Part shown: in pieces, positions 35,876 through 44,200 of the stretch
Layout: each line of letters starts with the position of its first letter
How positions within the stretch are numbered: position 1 is the stretch's first letter
NCBI RefSeq assembly: GCF_012034935.1
Contig: NZ_JAATEN010000025.1
Location: 31,702 to 95,701 of the forward strand
Direction: 5' to 3'
Source of the DNA: Streptomyces zingiberis
GTDB lineage: Bacteria > Actinomycetota > Actinomycetes > Streptomycetales > Streptomycetaceae
DNA length: 64,000 bases
Translations under genes and position numbers: made by a program
The notes under the pieces: model-generated
Seen by the model: the letters and a program-made list of their open reading frames with translations, nothing else
The model's database searches: none
What the model was told of the DNA's origin: nothing

Positions 35876-36555
35876 GGGGCGCCCTCCCCGCCGCCGGGCC
35901 GGCCGGGCGCGTCCTCCGCCGCGGCCCCGGTCCCCCGGGCCCCGGCAGCAGTGACGAAGCGGACCCCGGTGCCCGGGACGAGCAGGGCCGCCGGTTCCCG
36001 GCCCGGGTCCCACAGCACCGCGTCCGTGGAGCCGACGAGCTGCCAGCCACCGGGGGAGGAGCGCGGGTACACCCCGGCGTAGCGGCCGGCGAGGGCCACG
36101 GAACCGGCCGGCACCGCCGTCCGCGGCGTCGGCCGGCGCGGCACGCGGTACCGCTCCGGGAGCCCCGTCAGATAACCGAAACCCGGGGCGAAGCCGCAGA
36201 ACGCCACCCGGAAGCGGGCCCCGCCGACGATCTCCGCGACCTCCTCCGGCCGCACGCGCCAGGCCGCGGCCACCTCGGCCAGGTCCGGGCCGTCCCAGCG
36301 GACGGTGAGGCGGATCTCCCGGCCCGCGCCCCGGGGGGCCGGGGGAATCTCCCAGCGGGCCAAGTCGGCCGCGAGCGCCCGCGGTTCGGCGACCCCGTCG
36401 AGCAGCACCGTCCGCTCGGCGGGCACGATCTCGCGGACCGGGGGCAGCAGGCCCGCCGCCCGGCGCCGTTCCAGCTCGGCGTGGAGGGCGGCGGTCGCCT
36501 CCGGGCCGCCGGTCTCCACGAGCAGGGCGTGCCGCCCCACCGGGAGCGCCCTCAC
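35872..36555 (-). CDS. pxpB: 5-oxoprolinase subunit PxpB
   Basis: A 227-aa subunit of 5-oxoprolinase of the KipI/allophanate-hydrolase subunit 1 type. It starts VRALPVGRHALLVE and has the family loop CGFAPGFGYLTGLPERYRVPRR, then PAGSVALAGRYAGVYPRSSPGGWQLVG. PxpB and PxpC together activate and hydrolyse the lactam presented by PxpA. The GTG start overlaps the pxpA TGA by 4 bp (GTGA), and the stop overlaps the pxpC start in the same way. A longer open frame upstream is inside pxpA and is not used. Confidence 0.93.
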   Translation of the reverse strand: MRALPVGRHALLVETGGPEATAALHAELERRRAAGLLPPVREIVPAERTVLLDGVAEPRALAADLARWEIPPAPRGAGREIRLTVRWDGPDLAEVAAAWRVRPEEVAEIVGGARFRVAFCGFAPGFGYLTGLPERYRVPRRPTPRTAVPAGSVALAGRYAGVYPRSSPGGWQLVGSTDAVLWDPGREPAALLVPGTGVRFVTAAGARGTGAAAEDAPGRPGGGEGAP

Positions 36556-37358
36556 GCGAACGGCTCCGGCACCACACCGGCCGCGGTCAGCTCCGCGCGG
36601 ATCCGCCGGGCGAGCGCGGCCGCCCCCGGGGTGTCCCCGTGCAGGCACAGGGAGCGGGCGCGGACCTCGATCTTCTCGCCCCCGGCGGCCACCACCCGCC
36701 GCTCCAGCGCCATCAGCAGGGAGCGCGCCACCACCTCCGCCCCGTCCTCGACGACGGCGCCCGGGCGGCCACGCGGCACCAGCGTGCCCTCCGCGGTGTA
36801 GGCGCGGTCGGCGAACGCCTCGGGGACGGCCGGCAGCCCGGCGGCCTCCGCCGCCCCGAGCAGACGCGAGCCGGGCAGGCCCAGCACCGGGAGCCGCCGC
36901 CCGCCCGAGGCCAGCAGGGTGCCCTCGACGACGGCGGCGGCCTGCTCCTCGTCACGCACCACGCGGTTGTAGAGCGCGCCGTGCGGTTTGACGTAGGCCA
37001 CCCGCGAACCCGCGGCGCGCGCGAAGACCTCCAGCGCCCCGATCTGGTAGGCGATCTCGTCGGCGAGCTCGCGGGCGGGGACGTCCATGGCGCGGCGGCC
37101 GAAGCCCGCCAGGTCCCGGTAGGAGACCTGGGCGCCGATCCGCACCCCCCGGGCGGCGGCCAGCTCACACACCCGGCGCATCGTGGACGGGTCGCCGGCA
37201 TGGAAGCCGCAGGCCACGTTGGCGCTGGTGACCACCGACAGCAGGGCCTCGTCGTCGGTGAGCGCCCAGCGGCCGAAGCCCTCGCCGAGGTCGGCGTTGA
37301 GATCCAGGGGCGGGCCGGCCCGGCCGGGGCCGCCCGCGGATGGTGCGGATGCCGTCAT
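36552..37358 (-). CDS. pxpA: 5-oxoprolinase subunit PxpA (LamB/YcsF family)
   Basis: A 268-aa LamB/YcsF-family protein, the substrate-handling subunit of PxpABC. Diagnostic segments are LDLNADLGEGFGRW, NVACGFHAGDPSTMRRVCELA, GAQVSYRDLAGFGRR, YVKPHGALYNRVV and SLCLHGDTPGA. The fold is a metal-dependent deacetylase-like barrel. The ATG at 37358 overlaps the GntR gene stop (ATGA), so regulator and enzyme form one overlapped operon. The N-terminal ~15 residues are a Gly/Pro addition. Confidence 0.95.
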   Translation of the reverse strand: MTASAPSAGGPGRAGPPLDLNADLGEGFGRWALTDDEALLSVVTSANVACGFHAGDPSTMRRVCELAAARGVRIGAQVSYRDLAGFGRRAMDVPARELADEIAYQIGALEVFARAAGSRVAYVKPHGALYNRVVRDEEQAAAVVEGTLLASGGRRLPVLGLPGSRLLGAAEAAGLPAVPEAFADRAYTAEGTLVPRGRPGAVVEDGAEVVARSLLMALERRVVAAGGEKIEVRARSLCLHGDTPGAAALARRIRAELTAAGVVPEPFA

Positions 37359-38152
37359 GTCGCCTCGCCTCTCCCCGGAGTGCCCGGAGTTCCGATGATG
37401 CCCGAGGCCGCGGCGGATCCCGCCGCCCTCGGGGTCCCCGCGGAGCCCATGGCGTCGAGGAGCAGCTGCCGGGACTCCGCGAGGGAGCCGTCGAGCTCCG
37501 TCTCGGCCGCCTGCAGCGCACCGCGTTCCAGCAGATCCGTCAAGCGCCGGTTGCGGACCGGGGAGGGCTGGTGGAGCCGGTGGGGACGGGGCAGCGCCAG
37601 CAGCGCGGGCCGCAGCTCGGCGAGGATCCGGCTGAGGTACTCGTCGATCCTGGGGCTGCCGGCGAGCCCGCCGAGCGCACGGTGGAAACGGAGGTCCGCG
37701 GTACCGGCCGCCCGCCAGTCCCCGGCGCGCGCCGCGGCCTCCCCGGCGGCCACCGCCTGGACCAGGGCGCGCAGCTGACGCGGACGGGCGCGCGGGGCGG
37801 CGCGCAGCCCGGCGCCCTCCAGGGCGCGCCGGACGGTGAAGATGTCCGCCACGTCGTCGTGGCCGAGCACCCGGACCCGCACTCCGCGATTCACCTCGTG
37901 CACCACCAGCCGGCCGTGCGCCAGCAGCCGGAACGCCTCGCGCAGGGTGTTGCGGGAGACGCCGAGGACGGCGCCGAGCGCCTCCTCCGACAGCCGCGTG
38001 CCCGGTGGCAGCGTCCCCTCCGCTATCCGGTCGCGCAGCACATCGGCGACGCGCTGCGCCGTGCCGCCGCGGCCCAGGCGGTCCCGGTCGGCGGCCAGGG
38101 CCGCGAAAGGGCCGGCGCCGTCGGCCGGCTCGTGCGGGTCGGTGCGGTCCAC
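37355..38152 (-). CDS. GntR-family (FadR-type) regulator of the pxp operon
   Basis: A 265-aa FadR-subfamily regulator. The winged helix is RVADVLRDRIAEGTLPPGTRLSEEALGAVLGVSRNTLREAFRLLAHGRLVVHEVNRGVRVR, and the FCD effector domain follows (VRRALEGAGL, RFHRALGGLAGSPRIDEYLSRILAELR). His residues at canonical FCD metal positions suggest a carboxylate ligand, which 5-oxoproline would satisfy. It is the first gene of the overlapped gntR-pxpA-pxpB-pxpC operon, so it likely autoregulates 5-oxoproline use. GTG 38152 follows GGGGGATC. The C-terminal ~30 residues are Gly/Ala/Thr-rich. Confidence 0.9.
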   Translation of the reverse strand: MDRTDPHEPADGAGPFAALAADRDRLGRGGTAQRVADVLRDRIAEGTLPPGTRLSEEALGAVLGVSRNTLREAFRLLAHGRLVVHEVNRGVRVRVLGHDDVADIFTVRRALEGAGLRAAPRARPRQLRALVQAVAAGEAAARAGDWRAAGTADLRFHRALGGLAGSPRIDEYLSRILAELRPALLALPRPHRLHQPSPVRNRRLTDLLERGALQAAETELDGSLAESRQLLLDAMGSAGTPRAAGSAAASGIIGTPGTPGRGEAT

Positions 38153-38464
38153 GATCCCCCCGTCGGTGAAGCGGTCCGCCGGCCGGGTGGTCCGCCGGCC
38201 GGCGGTCACGGCGCGGAGTGCGGAGCCGGGCAGCGGCGGCCGCACCCGGCCCGGCGGTCCGGACGGGCCGGGCGCCGGGACGGGAAGAGCTTGCCACCGG
38301 CCGCCGACAACCGGTGAGCCGGGGGCCGTCCGGCCGGCGGCGCCCGCGGCCCCGACGGGCCTGGAACGCCCCGATGATCCCGGTACGGCCCGGAACGCCC
38401 TCGGAAGACCCGTCCGTCCACGCCGTTTCGGGAGTTGTCGGACCGAGGACCTACGCTGTGCGTC
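38153..38464. promoter_or_regulatory. Divergent promoter region; leaderless-type -10 before the condensin operon
   Basis: A 312-bp spacer between gntR-pxp and the SMC operon. A TACGCT -10-like element at 38452-38457 lies seven bases before the GTG at 38465, the spacing expected when transcription starts at the initiation codon itself. No clear -35 was found. No ribosome-binding site precedes this GTG, which supports a leaderless message. Confidence 0.5.
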
Positions 38465-40003
38465 GTGACTTCGCCCGTCTCCGCACCCGTTCCGCCGCAG
38501 CTCAACGGAGCTCTGCCCGGCGTGGCGGCCCGGCCGGCCCCCGGCCCGGCCGCCGACGAGGGGCTGGCCCGCCGGCTGCGCGCCCTGGCCTGCACCGCGC
38601 CGCTGCACGACCTGGACGCCCGCAAGGCGAACCTGGCCGGTGAGTACTCCGTCTACGCCATGGCGGAGACGGCGCTCGCGGCCATCGACCTGGTCACCCT
38701 GAACATGGACTTCGACACCGGGGCGGACCACGACGAGGTCGTCGCCCGGCTGCTGCCCCGGGTCGCCGCGCAGGCGCCCGGGCGGCCCGCCGCCGAGTAC
38801 GAGCGGGTCGCCCGCTGGGTGCTGGAGAACCTCATCAACGTCGGCAGCGTGGACCGCGGATTCCGCGCGGTCTACGGCACCTTCGGCCCCGACGGCGCGT
38901 ACGTCCGCCGCGACTACGACTTCAAGCTGATCGAGGAGGTCCCCGGCCCCGGCGGCGGCGTCTATCTGCGCACCACCGACGAGGCGGTCAACGTCCTCGT
39001 CGGCGCCCTCGACACCGATGTCACCAGCGCGCAGATCGCCGCCGAGGTGAAGCTGGAGGTGCTCATCAGCCGCGGCCGGCTCGCCGACGCCCAGCTCGCC
39101 GCCGAGCAGGCCCGCTACCGCACCGTGCAGTACGCCGAGACGCTCCGCCGCACCCTGGAGGCCACCCGCCGCGACGTCCGCGCCGTGGACTGGCTCCGGC
39201 AGGTGCCCGACCTCATCGACGAGGCGCTGGACCACGTCGCGGACCGCTACCGCCACGAGAACGCCATCCTCACCCACATCCGCCGCGCCCGTGACGAGGC
39301 GGAGGAGCCCGAGCACAAGCGGCGCGCGGCGGAGCTGGTCGACATCGTCAAGGACTGCGTGCGGCGCCACACCCAGCTCCAGTCCCGGCTGCTGGAGGCC
39401 GGCCCGATGTTCCGCGCCGAGCAGGACCGGCAGGCGTTCGCCACCCCCTCCGGCCGTACCGGACTCGATCTCCACGGCCAGCTCCTCGCGCCGCTGCTCC
39501 CGCTGCCGGTGGAGCGGGCACTGCCGGTCACCGACGCCTTCTTCGCCCGCGGCACGGGACTGCGCACCCCCGGCGCCGTCCGCCTCGGCGACCTCACGGA
39601 CCTGCTGCTCACCCCGCCCGCCGAACGGGAGCACCTCGGCGCCGAGATGCCCGAGCCCGACCTGGTCGCCACGCCGGACGACAGCCGTTTCAGCGAGGAA
39701 CAGCTCGCCCGCGCCACGGAGCTGCTGGACCTGCCGCCGGACGCCCCGCGCCGGCTCTCGGGGCTGCTCGCCGAGGCCCGCCGGCGCGACCCCGAGCTGC
39801 CGTATCTGGTGGCCCTGCTGGCCGTGCACGCCGCCAGCCCCGCGGTGGGCACGGCCTACCGCCAGGGCGAGCGGAGCCTGCTGTTCGCCGTGGACGACGG
39901 CACTCCGCTGGACGATCCCGAGTTCGGCGGGGCCGACCTCATCGTCGGGACCGCCCTGCTGGACGCGGCGGGCATGGCCGCCGACCGCAGCGAGGCCGCG
40001 TGA
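38465..40003 (+). CDS. Kleisin-like subunit of a MukBEF/Wadjet-type condensin (JetA/MksF-like)
   Basis: A 512-aa protein, first gene of a three-gene SMC operon. An N-terminal winged-helix-like region (residues ~30-165, including VARWVLENLINVGSVDRGFRAVYG and DYDFKLIEEVPGPGGGVYLRTTDEAVNVLVG) is followed by long helices (AQIAAEVKLEVLISRGRLADAQLAAEQARYRTVQY, then TLEATRRDVRAVDW) with the neck-helix look of MukF/MksF/JetA kleisins. The C-terminal third (residues ~400-500) is a second small helical domain. Length and gene order match JetA. Assignment is by architecture and position, not by a conserved catalytic motif. Start GTG 38465 is chosen because a -10 element directly precedes it. Confidence 0.65.
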   Translation: MTSPVSAPVPPQLNGALPGVAARPAPGPAADEGLARRLRALACTAPLHDLDARKANLAGEYSVYAMAETALAAIDLVTLNMDFDTGADHDEVVARLLPRVAAQAPGRPAAEYERVARWVLENLINVGSVDRGFRAVYGTFGPDGAYVRRDYDFKLIEEVPGPGGGVYLRTTDEAVNVLVGALDTDVTSAQIAAEVKLEVLISRGRLADAQLAAEQARYRTVQYAETLRRTLEATRRDVRAVDWLRQVPDLIDEALDHVADRYRHENAILTHIRRARDEAEEPEHKRRAAELVDIVKDCVRRHTQLQSRLLEAGPMFRAEQDRQAFATPSGRTGLDLHGQLLAPLLPLPVERALPVTDAFFARGTGLRTPGAVRLGDLTDLLLTPPAEREHLGAEMPEPDLVATPDDSRFSEEQLARATELLDLPPDAPRRLSGLLAEARRRDPELPYLVALLAVHAASPAVGTAYRQGERSLLFAVDDGTPLDDPEFGGADLIVGTALLDAAGMAADRSEAA

Positions 40004-40193
40004 CGCCCGCGGGGCGGCGGGCCGGGGGCCGGAGCGCCGCCCCGGCCGCCGCCGGCCCGCCCGGTCCCGGCCCCGCCGCCGTGCGCCGGGCCACCGGGCC
40101 GGATCCGGCCGCTGCTCCAACGGCCCGGACCGGTACGGCTGTCCGCACCGCTCGCACCGTCCCCACCGTCCCCCCACTCAAGGAAGCACAGCC

Positions 40194-41108
40194 GTGAACG
40201 ACCACCTCGCGGGCGACGGCGCGGGGCACGCGCCCGCCGCCCCGGCCGGCTCCCCGCCTCCGGCGGAGCGTGCCGCCGCGGGACAGGCCGGAGCCGTCAC
40301 CCCGGCCGACGCGGCGGACGCCGCACGTCTGGTGGCCTGCGGGCTCCAGCCCAAGCTGCTCCCCGCACGCGACACCGGTTACGCCGATCTGCTCCGCCGC
40401 CACCGCGACGACCCGCCGTTCGCCCGGCTCGCCGACGCGGTCGCCGCCGGCCTCGGGCTGGTCGTCCTGGAGGTGTCCGAGCGGGCGGGCATGGTGGTGA
40501 CGGCCGCCGAGGACTCCGTCTTCGCCGTCCGCATGGGGGACTACGCCCGGCGCGCCTCCTCCGACACCACCGACCGCTTCCTGCACGGCCTGGCCCACCT
40601 CGCCGTCGCCGCCCTCGCCTTCCCCCGCCCCGAGGACCTGGCCGACGACGGCTACATCGGCCGGATCACCGTGCACGGCGTCGACGCCTTCGTCCGCCAG
40701 GCCTGCCGCCGGCTGGAGGAGCGCGCCGAGGAGCGCGGGGAGAACACCGACCCCGCCAGCGGTGCCCCCGGCCTGGAGGCCGCCTGGCGGGTGTGGTCCC
40801 GGCGCAGTGCCACGGGCGCCACCAAGGACGCCCGCCGGCTGTCCGGTTCGACCACCGGCATCGTCGGCAAGGCCGTCGCGTTCCTCACCGACTCCGGTTT
40901 CCTCCAGCGCACCGGGGACGACGGCGGCGGTTCCTACCGCACCACCCCCCGCTACCAGCTCCAGGTGAGGGACATGGCCGGCTCGGCGGCCCTCGCAGAA
41001 CTGCTGGAACTCGGTGTCGTCACCGTGGGCGACGGCACCCCCAGCCTGCTGCCGCCCGACACGGGCGACGAACTCGTCGCCGACGCCGGGCTGCCCTTCC
41101 ACTCCTGA
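40194..41108 (+). CDS. KITE/MksE-like small subunit of the condensin operon (JetB-like)
   Basis: A 304-aa protein between the kleisin-like and SMC genes, starting GTG after GGAAG. Residues 1-50 are a disordered Ala/Pro leader. The core has two winged-helix-like parts (TGYADLLRRHRDDPPFARLADAVAAGLGLVVLEVSERAG, then LSGSTTGIVGKAVAFLTDSGFLQRTGDDGGGSYRTTPRYQLQVRDMA). The second is a clear HTH-plus-wing. This is the expected make-up of MukE/MksE/JetB, which bind the kleisin and regulate loading on DNA. It is longer than typical JetB. The function is inferred from layout. Confidence 0.6.
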   Translation: MNDHLAGDGAGHAPAAPAGSPPPAERAAAGQAGAVTPADAADAARLVACGLQPKLLPARDTGYADLLRRHRDDPPFARLADAVAAGLGLVVLEVSERAGMVVTAAEDSVFAVRMGDYARRASSDTTDRFLHGLAHLAVAALAFPRPEDLADDGYIGRITVHGVDAFVRQACRRLEERAEERGENTDPASGAPGLEAAWRVWSRRSATGATKDARRLSGSTTGIVGKAVAFLTDSGFLQRTGDDGGGSYRTTPRYQLQVRDMAGSAALAELLELGVVTVGDGTPSLLPPDTGDELVADAGLPFHS

Positions 41109-41188
41109 CCGCGGGCGGGCCGGCCGCCGGCGGCGCCGGCCCCGGTCCCCGCCCGTGAGCCATGACGGATCCAGTACCTGATTCCCGT

Positions 41189-41226
41189 CGATCCCCGATC
41201 CCCGATCTCCGATCCCCGAGTCCCAC
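41189..41226 (+). repeat. Tandem GATCCCC-type repeat in the leader of the SMC gene
   Basis: GATCCCC, GATCCCC, GATCTCC and GATCCCC follow each other between the small-subunit gene and the SMC ATG. The repeat occupies most of the 5' leader and replaces a strong ribosome-binding site; only ACGAGAG precedes the start. Confidence 0.75.
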
Positions 41227-41240
41227 GAGAGTCCGCCGCC

Positions 41241-44200
41241 ATGTACGAGCTGTCCCGGGTCCGCCTCTACTCCATCGGCCCCGCCGGCGCGCGCTACGCC
41301 GACACCGTGCTCGACCTGCGCGGGGTCGGGGCCCCCGTGGCCCACCCCGCGCCCGCCCAGGCGGACTTCTTCGAGGAGGAGCCCACCGGCCCCCCGCGCC
41401 GCCCGGCCCCGGCGGGCGTGCTCTTCCTGGAGAACGGCGGCGGCAAGTCCGTCCTCCTCAAGCTGATCTTCTCGGTGATGCTGCCCGGCCACCGCAACAC
41501 CCTCGGCGGCGCCAGCTCCGGGGTGCTGCGCAAGTTCCTTCTCGCCGACGACTGCGGGCACGTGGCCCTGGAGTGGATGCACACCGTCACCGGCGAGACG
41601 GTGGTGGCCGGCAAGGTCAGCGAGTGGCGCGGGCGCCAGGTCTCCTCCGACCCGCGGAAGTTCGCCGAGGCCTGGTACTCCTTCCGGCCCGGCCCGGGCA
41701 TGAGCCTGGACTCGCTCCCGGTCGCGGAGTCGGGCACCGTCCGTCCGCCCGCCGAGGGCGTCTCCGGGGCCCGCGGCCGGCGGCGCACCATGAAGGGGTT
41801 CCGCGACGCGCTGACCGAGGCCGGCAAGGCGTACCCGAACCTCGACGTCGTCTGGGAGGAGGTCCACGAGCGCTGGAACGAGCACCTCGGCGCCCTCGGC
41901 CTCGACCCCGAGCTCTTCCGCTACCAGCGGGAGATGAACGCCGACGAGGGCGAGGCCGCCGGTCTCTTCGCGGTCCGCGACGACTCCGACTTCGCCGATC
42001 TCCTGCTGCGCGCCGTCACCGACACCCGCGACACCGACGGCCTGGCCGACCTCGTGCACGGCTTCGCGCACAAGCTGGGAAGGCGCGCCGAACTCACCGC
42101 GGAACGGGACTTCACCGCCGGTTCGGTGGAGTTGCTCGGCCGGATCACCGACGCGTCGGCGGAGCGCGAACGCGCGCGCGAGGTGCACGCGGGCGCGGAG
42201 CGCCGCGCCCGCGTCCTCGTCCGCCGGCTGGCCGGCCGCGCCCGGGAGGAGCTCGGCCGCGCCGCGGAGCTGGCCGAGCGGACCGCCGCCGCCGAGAGTG
42301 AGGTCGCCGAGGCCGGGCACACCCGCGAGCGCGCCTCGCTGATCTCCGCCGAACTCGCCTACCGGCACGCCTCCCTGGCGCTCACCGCGGCCGAGAAGGC
42401 CGCGGCCGCGCAGAAGCGTGAGCTGGGCGACGCCCGTACGCTGCTCGCCGCCTGGCAGGCCGCCGAGGCCGTGCTGCGGCACCGGGCCGCCGCCGACCGG
42501 TCCGCCCGCGTCGCCGCCGCCATCCGGGAGGCCGAGCGGGACGCCGCTCCCGCCCTCGCGGCCCGCGCGACCGCCGCTGCCGAACTCGTCGGCGCCCTCG
42601 ACGCAGCCGTCGAGGAGAGCGAGCGCGCCGCGGGCGAGGAGGAGGCCCGCTCCGCCGCCCTGCAGAGCGAGGGGGAGACGGCCCACCGCGGCGCGACGGA
42701 GGCGGCGACGGCGGCGCAGCGCGCCCGCAGCGAGGCCGAACATCTGCGCCAGCGGCTCGCCGAGGTCGAACAGGAGACGGCGGAGGCCGTCCGCGCCGGT
42801 CTGCTGGACGACACCGCGCGCGACGCCGACCCGGCGCGCGCCGCCCTCGCCGCCGACGAGGCCGTACGGACGGCCGTCGCCGCCGCCGCGGAGGCCCGGG
42901 ACACCGCCGCCCGCGCCACCGACCGCGCCCGGGCGGCAGCCGCCGAGGAGACCCGCGCCGACCTGGCCGCGTCCCGCGCCGAGGACGCCGCCCGGGCCGC
43001 CGAGTCGGCCCTGGACGGCGAGTACCGCACGGCCGCCGCCCTGGCCGCCGAGGACCGCCTGGCCGAGCTGCTGGGCCTGCCCGGCACGGCTCCGGCCGTC
43101 ACGGTGCCGGCCCCCCGGTCCGCTCCGTCCGGCGCTCCGCCGTCCGGTGCGTCCGGCGGGTCCGGGGCCGCCGGCGGGGAGCCCGTCCCCGGGGCGGGCT
43201 CCCCGCGGCAGGGGGACACCCCGCTGACCGCCGAGGAGCTGGACCGGTACGCGGAGACGCTGCGCGAACTGCTGGAGAGCGGCGTCGTCGCGGCGGAACG
43301 GCAGCTGTTCGACCTGCGTACGGCGGCCGCCGACGACGCCCGGATCCTGGCCGCGCTCGGTGACGGCGGTCTGCTCCCGCCCGGCCCGGACGTCCTGGCC
43401 GCGGTCGAGTACCTGGGCGAGCACGGCGTCCCCGCCCTGCCCGGCTGGCGCTACCTGGCCCAGGCCGTCGCCCCCGAGGACCACGCCCGCGTACTGGCGG
43501 CCCGCCCCGAGCTCGTCGACGGCGTCGTCGTCACCGACCCCGGGGCGCACGCCCGCGCCCGCGAGGTCCTCGCGGGCGCCGCCCTGCTGCCCCGGTCGGC
43601 GGTCGCCGTCGGCACCGCCGCCGCGCTGCTCGCCCCGACCCCGCCCGCCGGGGCGGACCCGGACGCGGCCGAGGGGGCCGTCTTCCTCGTCCCGCCCAAC
43701 CCCGCCATGCACGACGAGCACGCGGCCGACGACGAGCGCCACGCCCGCCGGGCCCGCGCCGCCGCTCGTGACGCGGAGATCCGTGCCCTGTCGGCCCGGC
43801 TCGCCGCGGACCGCACGCTGGCCGCCCGCATCGCCTCCTGGCGCACCGGGTGCCCGCCCGGCCGGCTCGCCGAACTGGCGGAGACCGCCCGCGCCACGCG
43901 CGAGGCGGCCACCGCGGCCCGGGAGCGCCTGGACGGGGCCCGTACCGCCCGCGCGGAGACGGAGGAGGCCGCCGCGGCGGCCACGTCCGCGCGCGAGGCG
44001 GCGCAGGACACCGCGCAGCGCGCCCGCCGCACCGCGGACGCCCTCTCCGGACTCGCCTTCCGGCTGCGCGAACGCCCCCGCTGGCAGTCGCGGCTGCGGG
44101 AGACGGCCGAGGAGATCGCCGAGGCGGAGACCCGCGCGGCGGCCTCCTGGGAACGGGCGCGCGCCGCCGACGAGGACCGCCGCGCCACCCAGCGCGCCGC

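Noticed and set aside
38153..40177. Upstream extension of the GntR frame on the minus strand
   Set aside because: It lies opposite the kleisin-like gene and resembles shadow sequence. GTG 38152 with GGGGGATC gives the normal FadR-type length.
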